This document shows positions 33,901 to 39,631 of a stretch of 64,000 nt of DNA, piece by piece. The stretch comes from Chloroflexota bacterium. GTDB taxonomy: Bacteria > Chloroflexota > Limnocylindria > QHBO01. The notes beneath the pieces were generated by a model. It worked only from the letters and a program-made list of their open reading frames with translations, was not told the DNA's origin and ran no database searches. The number at the start of each line of letters is the position of its first letter. Position 1 is the first letter of the stretch. The stretch covers positions 62,001 through 126,000 of the forward strand of contig JAILWI010000004.1 in NCBI GenBank assembly GCA_025699005.1, read 5' to 3'. Made by a program: the position numbers and the translations under genes.

Positions 33901-34689
33901 GGGATCCTCATCACCTCGCGACGCGTGGTGACCCGCGCCGGCTCGACGATGCTCGTGGCGACCCTCGAGGATCTCCAGGGCTCGGTCGAGGTCGTCGTCT
34001 TCCCGAAGGTGTTCGAGCAGACGGCGAACGCTTGGGCCGATGACGCCGTCGTCCTCGTCACCGGCCGGATCGACCGCCGCGACGACACGCCGCAGATCCT
34101 GTGCGAGGCCGTCCACGCCTGGGACGACGCCGTGCGCATGGGGCCGGTCGCGTTCGGCGCGGAGCGGGATCGGCTGCTCGCCGCGCGCGGTGGCGGTCGT
34201 CGATGGGGCAACCGCGAGCCGGAGCGCACGCAGGGCGTTTGGGGCGGGGGAGGAGCTCCCGGCCCATCGGCGCCGCGTCAGGCGGTTGCCGTCGCCGCGC
34301 CCCCACCGGTGGCCATGGAGATCGAGGAGCCGCAGGTCGCTGCCACCGTCGGCGCACCCGAGCCGGCCGAGGAGCCGCCGGCCCCCGTCGACGCCGTTCC
34401 GATCCAGTCCTCTCCCGAGGGCTCGACCGCGACGGTCAGCGTCTCGATCGGCGACGACGTGCCCACCGACCGCCTGCTGGCGGCCATCGAGTCGGTGAAG
34501 GGCGCCCTCGCGGGCCGCCCGGGACCGCTGCCGGTCGTGCTCTCCATCTCCGTTGCCGGTGCCACGCGCCAGGTGCGGCTCCCGGACCGCGTTGCCTGGG
34601 ACGAGCGGCTGGGGGAGGCGCTGCGTCGCGCCGCCGGCGTCCCCGTTGGGGTGGAGCTTCGGTCGGAGGCCGCTGCGCGTCCCGCCTGA
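30907..34689 (+). CDS. dnaE: DNA polymerase III subunit alpha
   Basis: Replicative polymerase of 1260 aa. An N-terminal PHP domain begins FVHLHVHSEFSLLDG, with many metal-ligand histidines retained. The C-family polymerase core has the PDIDIDF aspartates near residue 406, SRHASTHAAGIVIS, and GIFQLESSGMRR. Further on are the HhH-containing finger region, a late OB-fold (GGILITSRRVVTRAGSTMLVATLEDLQGSVEVVVFPK) and an unusually long Pro/Ala-rich linker to a C-terminal domain of about 100 residues. It is a DnaE1-type, not PolC, enzyme. Start is GTG with a leaderless -10 box. It converges with the J-domain gene after 4 bp. Confidence 0.97.
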   Translation: MTQRAPDPSRDGDFVHLHVHSEFSLLDGLSRIGEMTQRVADQGMPALALTDHGSMYGVIPFYAAAKKAGIKPIIGVEAYVAPRGMTDKEGKQDADYHHMILLAKDDVGYRNLLALTTAAHLDGYYYKPRIDKELLAKHSAGLIGTSACLGGEVLKRLGQGDEAAAATAAMEYRDILGDGNFFIEVQEHGIDDQRRLHPQLVELARRNNLPLVATNDTHYTHPEQYEAHDLLVCIQTASNLDTPGRMRFENNEFYLKPASEMRRLFNGELADAMDNTVRIAEQCEVNLDYEGLRLPHFEVPAGESEASWLRKECERGLLPRYGTITDEIRHRLDYELGIIDRMGYSAYFLIVADFTRFAREQGIMITCRGSAPGSIVTYSLGITPVDPLAYGLPFERFLNPDRVTMPDIDIDFQDSRRDEVIEYVTRKYGDDRVAQIITFGTLGAKAAIRDVGRAMGLTYAEADRVAKAVPNELNISLERAVETSPPLRELMAGDERVDKLIGIAKQLEGVSRHASTHAAGIVISREPLTEIMPLQRATDGRTTMTQFEMHACEALGLLKFDFLGLINLTILADAVELVKKHRGIEIDVDKLPLDDAKTFQLLGTGETTGIFQLESSGMRRYVKELKPTEVRDLAAMVALFRPGPMANIPAYIRRKHGEEQVAYLHDSLEPALRDTYGIFVYQEDIMTAAIAMADYTGPEADNLCYAIRKKKEDVLRQHEAKFKAGAKKKGIPPQIVDKVFAEFEPFARYGFNKAHATCYGLIAYQTAYLKANYPIEFMTAVMNGFRERAEKVAAVIAECRRLGIEVRPPDVQKSHALFTVETDASGAPEAIRFGLAAIKNVGEGAIETIVAARDTGEEAGPFASLDDLCRRVDLRTVNKRVVESLIKASAMSSLGTAGALLEALDTALENGQRHQRDVAAGQSTLFDLFAVPADAGTAFLDGGEEIPRRERLRWEKELIGLYLSEHPLGDIADELPDYVTAYTGDLAEESDQAKVTLGGILITSRRVVTRAGSTMLVATLEDLQGSVEVVVFPKVFEQTANAWADDAVVLVTGRIDRRDDTPQILCEAVHAWDDAVRMGPVAFGAERDRLLAARGGGRRWGNREPERTQGVWGGGGAPGPSAPRQAVAVAAPPPVAMEIEEPQVAATVGAPEPAEEPPAPVDAVPIQSSPEGSTATVSVSIGDDVPTDRLLAAIESVKGALAGRPGPLPVVLSISVAGATRQVRLPDRVAWDERLGEALRRAAGVPVGVELRSEAAARPA

Positions 34690-34693
34690 CCCC

Positions 34694-35575
34694 TCAGTCG
34701 ACGAACTCGAGCGAGCTCAGCATCGCGTTGATCTCGTCGATGAGATCCGTCGTCTGGAGCGCGAAGCCGGCGATATCGGCGCGGACCTCGATCCATCGGT
34801 CCGGGAATCCGGGCGGGCTGAGCTGCCACCACGCAACGATCCCGGGACCGTCGGCGAACAGACGCTGCTCGAAGACCGCGGGTGCGCCCCCGATGATCGC
34901 GTCGGGGTCGAGGCCGAAGGGACGGCGAGTCACCGGCTCGGGCTCGGGTGGCGTGCCGCCCTCCCACGCGGTGATCACGATCGAGGCCGTTCCGGCGGGC
35001 ACCGCGCTGCCGGCGAGCGGGCATGGCTCGTCGAAGCTCGTGCACCACTCTTCCTCGGCCGGGGTGAAGCTGACGATGTGCGCGATCACGCGATGCTCGG
35101 GGGAATCCGTGCCGTCGCCTTCGCGCACCGACCAGCCTGCCGGGTAGCGGAACGACACGCCGGGCCCATCGAAGGTTCCGCGCTCGTCGGGCGGCGCGGT
35201 GACCAGGAGGACGACCACCATCACCCCGCCGATCATCACCGCCGCGCCGAGCAGCGCGCCGACGACGGCCCAGCCGGAATCCCAGCGCGATGGGGGCGCT
35301 TTCGGTGATGCCGGTCGCCGCGCCGCGTCCGCCGCGTTCGAGAACGGGGCCCAGGCCGCGGGCGCGACGACGGCGTGGTCGCGGTCCCATCGGGCGCGGC
35401 GGGAAGGGTTCGAGAGGATGCCCCACGCCTCGTTGATCCGCCCCATACGGGCGCTCGGGGCTGCGCCCGCATCGGGGTGATGCTCCTTCGCCAGGCGCCG
35501 ATACGCTCGCGCGATCTCGTCTCGGGTCGCGGTGCGCGGCACGCCGAGCACCGCGTACGGATCTGTCTGGGTCAC
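34694..35575 (-). CDS. J-domain protein with membrane helix and secreted-side domain
   Basis: Protein of 293 aa from a GTG. Residues 1-70 are a J-domain (DPYAVLGVPRTATRDEIARAYRRLAKEHHPD, intact HPD), so it can call in DnaK. A linker leads to one membrane helix (SGWAVVGALLGAAVMIGGVMVVVLLV, about 125-150). The C-terminal half is extracytoplasmic and contains a pair of cysteines (EWCTSFDEPC). A shorter paralogue lies at 54158-54676 before polA. It converges with dnaE. Neither a DnaK gene nor a client is visible. Confidence 0.85.
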   Translation of the reverse strand: MTQTDPYAVLGVPRTATRDEIARAYRRLAKEHHPDAGAAPSARMGRINEAWGILSNPSRRARWDRDHAVVAPAAWAPFSNAADAARRPASPKAPPSRWDSGWAVVGALLGAAVMIGGVMVVVLLVTAPPDERGTFDGPGVSFRYPAGWSVREGDGTDSPEHRVIAHIVSFTPAEEEWCTSFDEPCPLAGSAVPAGTASIVITAWEGGTPPEPEPVTRRPFGLDPDAIIGGAPAVFEQRLFADGPGIVAWWQLSPPGFPDRWIEVRADIAGFALQTTDLIDEINAMLSSLEFVD

Positions 35576-35584
35576 GTTGGAGCG

Positions 35585-35590
35585 AGTCTA
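35585..35590 (-). promoter_or_regulatory. -10 box TAGACT of the J-domain gene
   Basis: TAGACT on the minus strand ends nine bases before the GTG at 35575. It is back to back with the TATCCT box at 35620 that serves the opposite gene. Confidence 0.5.
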
Positions 35591-35619
35591 CGCGTGAACG
35601 GGGCCGGCCTCGCGCTTGC

Positions 35620-35625
35620 TATCCT
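35620..35625 (+). promoter_or_regulatory. -10 box TATCCT of a leaderless promoter
   Basis: TATCCT ends seven bases before the GTG at 35633, supporting that start for the winged-helix-like protein and AI-2E transporter pair. Confidence 0.55.
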
Positions 35626-35632
35626 GTCGCCC

Positions 35633-36100
35633 GTGATCATCAAGCGAGCCGCCGAGCCGGTCGAGACCGGCGATCCCAGCGCGACCGTTTCCCCCTTCGC
35701 CGATGAGGCCGCCGCCGTCGCCACCGTTCCTCCCGCCAGCGAGGCGCCGATCGACGGCGCGCAGCTCGACGCGGCGATCCTGCGCTTCCTGCGCCAGTTC
35801 CCGAACCGGACCGTGGAGCTGACGCCGCTCGCCGAGGAGCTCGGCGTCGACCCCGCTCGCATGCAGCTGGCCGTGGAGGATCTCGGACGGCGTCGCATGG
35901 TCGTCGTCCCGTTCATCGAGCCGGGAGCCGCGGGTGGCGCCACGCTCACCGCGGTGGGGCTCCGGTGGCTCATCGCTCGCGAGGGAGGCTCGCCGGCGGA
36001 CACGCCGACCGCCCTCAAGCCCGCCGATGATCGGGTCCGCGCCGAGGACGAGGCCGCCCGCCTGCCACGAGCGCAGGTCTACGGCCTGAAGCGGGAGTGA
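35633..36100 (+). CDS. Winged-helix-like hypothetical protein
   Basis: Protein of 155 aa. A low-complexity acidic N-terminus precedes a compact helical domain with FLRQFPNRTVELTPLAEELGVDPARMQLAVEDLGRRRMVVV, which has the spacing of a winged helix-turn-helix, and TAVGLRWLIAREGG. No family name is claimed; a DNA-binding or protein-protein role is possible. The GTG start is decided by the -10 box. Its last codon overlaps the GTG of the transporter gene (GTGA), so the two are translationally coupled. Confidence 0.75.
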   Translation: MIIKRAAEPVETGDPSATVSPFADEAAAVATVPPASEAPIDGAQLDAAILRFLRQFPNRTVELTPLAEELGVDPARMQLAVEDLGRRRMVVVPFIEPGAAGGATLTAVGLRWLIAREGGSPADTPTALKPADDRVRAEDEAARLPRAQVYGLKRE

Positions 36101-37293
36101 TCGGCCGCATCCTGTCGTTCCTGGGGCGTCTGCCGGGCATCGCCTGGCGTCAGACGGTCGGGCGTCTCACCGCCTCGTCGCAGGACGGTCCCGACCGCAC
36201 GACCCCGGCCATCGAGCCCGACGAGCCGCGCAGCGTGGCCGGGATCGCGTTCCGCGCCAGCCTGGTCGTGCTGGCCGTCGGATTCGGGGCGTACCTCGTC
36301 TACGAGCTCAGGCTCCTTCTCATCCTCGTCTTCCTCGCCATCCTCCTCGCCGCCGGTCTGTACGGCGTGGTCCGGTTCTTCGAGCGGATGCTGCCGCGCA
36401 TCGTGGCGGTGCTCGTGTCGTACGCGCTCCTCATCGGCGTCATCGGCCTCGTGCTCTTCCTCATCTTTCCGCCGCTCATCCGGCAGGCGATCGACCTGGC
36501 CGATGACTTCCCGCGGATCGTCGAGGACCTGCGGGAGGGTGCCGTCAGCCTGATCGACGGCGTCGCCGGCGCGGGGCAAGGGGAGGAGATCGTCAACACC
36601 CTCACGCAGGGGGCGGGAGACAACCTCCCGGAGATCGGGTCGCTGCTGAGCGTGCCGCTGACCCTGGCGGGGATCGTCGCGAACCTGCTCATCGTGGTGT
36701 TCCTCTCGGCGCTCATGCTTATCGAGCGGGATCGGTCGCGTGACTACCTCCTCCGATTCATGAAGGAGGACGATCGCGAGCCGGTCATGGACTCCGCCCG
36801 GCGGGCCCTCCTCAAGCTCGGGGCCTACGTGCGAGGGCAGCTGCTCGTGATGACGGTCATCGGCGGTGGCTCGGTCCTGGGCCTGGTCGTGGTGGGCCTA
36901 TTCATCCAGGGCAGCCCGCTGCCGTTCTCGGTGCCACTCGGCGCCCTCTCGTTCATCACCGCGGCGATTCCCCTGGCCGGCGCCTTCCTGGCGGGCGGCC
37001 TCATCGTGCTCGTCTCGCTCACCGTCTCGCCGCTGGCCGCCCTCCTCATGCTCGGCTGGGTTGTCGTGCTCCAGCAGCTCGAGGGCTCGGTGATCACGCC
37101 ATACATTCAGGGCAAGGTCGTCAGCCTGTCAGCGGTGGTCGTGCTGCTGGCGGTCGTGGCCGGGACGTCGCTCGCGGGGATCGTCGGCGGGATCATCGCC
37201 ATCCCCGTCGTCGCGGTGGCGGACGTCGTGATCCGCGACATCGTCTTCCCGCTTCGCCGCCGCGCCGAGGAGCGACGCGTAAGCGCCCGGTAA
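36097..37293 (+). CDS. AI-2E family (PerM/TqsA-like) transporter
   Basis: Membrane protein of 398 aa. A short basic N-terminus, then about eight helices in the PerM layout: two N-terminal helices, a long extracytoplasmic loop (RQAIDLADDFPRIVEDLREG), a helix pair, then PLPFSVPLGALSFITAAIPLAGAFLAGG and LQQLEGSVITPYIQGKVVSLSAVVVLLAV, both strongly characteristic. The family exports diverse solutes or acts as a Na+/H+ antiporter; AI-2 transport is one member's role and is not assumed. It begins with a GTG overlapping the stop of the previous gene. Confidence 0.93.
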   Translation: MIGRILSFLGRLPGIAWRQTVGRLTASSQDGPDRTTPAIEPDEPRSVAGIAFRASLVVLAVGFGAYLVYELRLLLILVFLAILLAAGLYGVVRFFERMLPRIVAVLVSYALLIGVIGLVLFLIFPPLIRQAIDLADDFPRIVEDLREGAVSLIDGVAGAGQGEEIVNTLTQGAGDNLPEIGSLLSVPLTLAGIVANLLIVVFLSALMLIERDRSRDYLLRFMKEDDREPVMDSARRALLKLGAYVRGQLLVMTVIGGGSVLGLVVVGLFIQGSPLPFSVPLGALSFITAAIPLAGAFLAGGLIVLVSLTVSPLAALLMLGWVVVLQQLEGSVITPYIQGKVVSLSAVVVLLAVVAGTSLAGIVGGIIAIPVVAVADVVIRDIVFPLRRRAEERRVSAR

Positions 37294-37317
37294 GCCATCC
37301 GGCGCCATGCTGCGCCG

Positions 37318-38085
37318 ATGGAGTCCGCCCGTCTGGGCTCCGCGCTGCGCGCGGTGCGCCTCCTGCGGTCTTGGCGACAGGCCGATGTCGCGCTGGCGGC
37401 GGGTGTCTCGCGCGCCACGGTCTCGCGATGCGAGCGGGGTCATCTCGAGTCGCTGCCCCTGGCCACCCTAGTGCGGGTTGCGGCTTCGCTGGACGTTCGC
37501 CTGGACCTCGTTCCGAGGTGGCGCGGCGCGGACCTCGACCGAACGCTGAACGCGGGCCACGCGGCGATGCACGAGGCACTCGCTCGACGATTCGCCGGTG
37601 GGCCGTGGCTGACGGCCGCCGAGGTCAGCTTCTCGATCTACGGGGAGCGGGGGATCGTGGACCTGCTCGCCTATCGGCCGGACTGTGGGGCGCTGCTCGT
37701 GATCGAGCTCAAGACGGTGCTGGCCGACGTCCAGGGGCTGATCGGAACCGTCGACCGGTACAGGCGCCTGGCTTCCGTCATGGCTCGCGAGCGTGGTTGG
37801 GGCCCGCTGGAGACGGTGAGCTCATGGGTCGTGCTCCGGGATACGCCGACGAACCACCGCCGGCTCGCCGCCCATGCGACGGTGCTGCGCCATGCCTTCC
37901 CTGCCGATGGGCGCGCGATGCGGGGCTGGCTCGCCCGGCCGTCCGGGGCGGTTCGCGCCCTGTCATTCCTATCAGACGACCCCCCACGGAACGCTAGCGC
38001 GGGTCGGGCGGGGGTCCAGCGGGTGCGTCGGCCTCGGCTGAGCGTGGATGCTGGCCCCCAAGTCGATCAACTGCTCCGGAGGTGA
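37318..38085 (+). CDS. XRE-type HTH fused to PD-(D/E)XK nuclease-like domain
   Basis: Protein of 255 aa. Residues 7-60 form a lambda-repressor-like helix-turn-helix (LRSWRQADVALAAGVSRATVSRCERG). Residues 95-145 have the PD-(D/E)XK core: a Glu at 102, GERGIVDLLAY with Asp115, and VIELKT with Glu130 and Lys132, then Gln139. Metal-ligand and catalytic positions look intact. This may be a DNA-binding endonuclease or a domain recruited for binding only. A CATGCT box ends six bases before the ATG. The end of the gene overlaps repeat region copy 2. Confidence 0.75.
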   Translation: MESARLGSALRAVRLLRSWRQADVALAAGVSRATVSRCERGHLESLPLATLVRVAASLDVRLDLVPRWRGADLDRTLNAGHAAMHEALARRFAGGPWLTAAEVSFSIYGERGIVDLLAYRPDCGALLVIELKTVLADVQGLIGTVDRYRRLASVMARERGWGPLETVSSWVVLRDTPTNHRRLAAHATVLRHAFPADGRAMRGWLARPSGAVRALSFLSDDPPRNASAGRAGVQRVRRPRLSVDAGPQVDQLLRR

Positions 38086-38150
38086 ACCAATGACAGGAAA
38101 GCCACCGGGGAACCGTCGCTAGCGTTCCGCCCATGAACATCTGAGAGGAA
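37966..38150. repeat. Repeat region copy 2 (13-bp inverted core and TNAGGAA sites)
   Basis: Bounded by ATTCCTATCAGACG and, inverted, CATCTGAGAGGAAAG. Inside, CGGAACGCTAGCG (37987-37999) and CGCTAGCGTTCCG (38117-38129) are a perfect 13-bp inverted pair. The 16-base core CGTCGCTAGCGTTCCG (38114-38129) is identical to that at 29775-29790. The left part lies inside the coding end of the HTH/nuclease gene. As in copy 1, TAGCGT sits seven bases before an ATG that opens a three-codon ORF. Confidence 0.55.
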
Positions 38151-38167
38151 AGCCCCACAACCGAGAC

Positions 38168-38170
38168 TAA
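38168..38170. repeat. Target-site duplication TAA (left)
   Basis: TAA flanks the left inverted repeat and is repeated at 39632-39634, as expected for a 3-bp TNA target duplication of IS5-family elements. Confidence 0.7.
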
Positions 38171-38187
38171 GGCCCTGTGTATGAAAG
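38171..38187. repeat. Left terminal inverted repeat of the IS
   Basis: GGCCCTGTGTATGAAAG, matching the right end with one mismatch (C for T at position 3). Confidence 0.85.
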
Positions 38188-38201
38188 GAGAGGCCCGAGC
38201 C

Positions 38202-38726
38202 CTACTCGATGACGCGGCGCACTGACCCAGCGATCGTCCTCAGCACGACCCCAGCCGCGAGACCCACCACCAGACCGGTCAGGTTGGCCGCTACGTCATC
38301 TGCTTGGCAGCTTCGACCGAGGATTGGCGCGAGAAACTGGATAGTCTCGACAGCGAACGGGATGACGATCGCGGCCGCTGCGAGCGAAAGCATCAAACGC
38401 CACCGCGGCATCAAGCCGATGACGAGGCCGAGTGGGACAAACAGGGCCACGTTGAGGCTCGCCTGAGTCACCGAGGTCATCTCGGCCCAGCTTGGCGGAC
38501 CCACGAACCGAACGTCGCAGAACGGCCGGACCACACCGCCCGCATCTTGACTTGGCGTCAGCGTTAGGAGCACGACTCCGGCGAGGCTCATGATCAGCAG
38601 CCAGCCAAGCACACGGTTGATACGCAGCAGCCGTGCCATTGTTGGTGTAGCGGCGAGGGAGATCGCCAGCGCCACGACAAGGCCTGGCCAGAACCATGGA
38701 CTGCCGCGCAGAACGGCCTCAAGCAC
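38202..38726 (-). CDS. VanZ-like membrane protein carried inside the IS
   Basis: Protein of 174 aa with four to five hydrophobic helices and the VanZ pattern: SLNVALFVPLGLVIGLMPRW in the middle, AVETIQFLAPILGRSCQADDVAANLTGLVVGLAAG at the end (D-x-x-x-N-x-x-G). VanZ raises teicoplanin resistance in some Gram-positives by an unclear route; most VanZ-like proteins have no known phenotype. Start is GTG with GGAG upstream. Codon use and GC are lower than neighbours, as expected for a transferred passenger. Transcribed downstream of the transposase, 53 bp away. Confidence 0.82.
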   Translation of the reverse strand: MLEAVLRGSPWFWPGLVVALAISLAATPTMARLLRINRVLGWLLIMSLAGVVLLTLTPSQDAGGVVRPFCDVRFVGPPSWAEMTSVTQASLNVALFVPLGLVIGLMPRWRLMLSLAAAAIVIPFAVETIQFLAPILGRSCQADDVAANLTGLVVGLAAGVVLRTIAGSVRRVIE

Positions 38727-38779
38727 TCAGGGGACTCCAGAACAACAGGGGAACCCTGACTCTACTGACGAAGAACGGC

Positions 38780-39550
38780 CTACACCCGTCCCAGCAGATA
38801 GCCCATCGAGGCGACTTCCAGCCACGCCTTGGCGCTGGCCTCGCTGCCCTCGTGACAGCGCGCCAGGCGACGCCACCGTCCGAGCTGGGCGAAGGCGTGC
38901 TCGACGCGCCAGAGCGGGCCGATCGGCGTGAAGCCCTTGGTGCCCGGCGGCTTGGCCTTGATGTCGAGCTTCAGCTGCTTGCGCGCGGCGAGCTTCGCCA
39001 GCCCCTTGTAGCCGCGGTCGGCCACGATGGCCTGGAGCCGCGGGAAGTCAGCGAGGTGCTCGCGCAGTAGCTCGCGGCCAACCCGCACGTCGTGTGGCTT
39101 GGCGCCATCGACTCGGACGCCGATCGGCAGGCCGAGGATCTCTACCAGGATCGTGCGCTTGGTGCCGATGGTCCGACCCCCGCGGCCGCCGGCATTGTGG
39201 AAGGTCGGCCCCGCTCGGCCGCCGCGCACGGTCTGGGCGTCGATCATGATCATCGAGGGCGTCACCTCGCGGGCGTGCTTCTGCCGAACCTCGCGCGCCA
39301 GCCGCGCCATTGCCCGTTCCCAGACGCGCCGTTGGCCCGCCATCGACGCCACTGCTGCCAGACGGCGCCCCACTCACCGTATCGCTCCGGGAGGTAGCGC
39401 CACTGGCAGCCGGTGCGCGCCAGGGAACAGCATCGCATTCACCATCTGGCGACGCGGGATCTGTGCCGGAGCGCCGCGGCGACCGGGCGGGTCGAAGAGG
39501 TCGGCGACGAGCCGCCACTGGTCGTCGGTCAGCTCGATGACGTAGGCCAT
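38780..39550 (-). pseudogene. IS5-family transposase, frame broken twice
   Basis: The N-terminal part (ATG at 39550, IELTDDQWRLVADLF) reads in one frame to about 39424. A middle part (TGCQWRYLPERYGEWGAVWQQWRRWRANG) reads in a second frame to about 39328. The rest (VWERAMARLAREVRQ to the end at 38780) reads in the third frame. The DDE domain is intact there: MIDAQTVRGG, VADRGYKG and a Glu in WRVEHAFAQLGRWRRL. Some IS5 members use one programmed frameshift, but two breaks without slippery runs favour decay or a sequence error. Confidence 0.8.
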
Positions 39551-39614
39551 GAGGGCAGCGTGCGCGCGATACGCGACAGGTTCTATGGCACGGATGGGTC
39601 AGGCTGAACTCGAT

Positions 39615-39631
39615 CTTTCATACACAGGACC
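39615..39631. repeat. Right terminal inverted repeat of the IS
   Basis: CTTTCATACACAGGACC, the inverted near-copy of the left end; its last C plus the TA of the duplicated TAA form the stop codon of the GGDEF gene on the minus strand. Confidence 0.85.

Larger units (their letters stand above)
38171..39631. mobile_element. IS5-family insertion sequence with VanZ-like passenger
   Basis: Element of 1461 bp bounded by GGCCCTGTGTATGAAAG (38171-38187) and its inverted near-copy (39615-39631; 16 of 17 bases match), with TAA duplicated outside. It contains a frame-broken IS5-type transposase and, between its stop and the left end, a VanZ-like gene in the same orientation. A plain IS5 element would be under 1 kb, so the passenger accounts for the size. 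The passenger half has lower GC than the neighbouring chromosome. The broken transposase suggests it is no longer self-mobile. Confidence 0.85.

Noticed and set aside
32749..34116. 455-codon minus-strand frame inside dnaE
   Set aside because: Shadow of dnaE, no family features.
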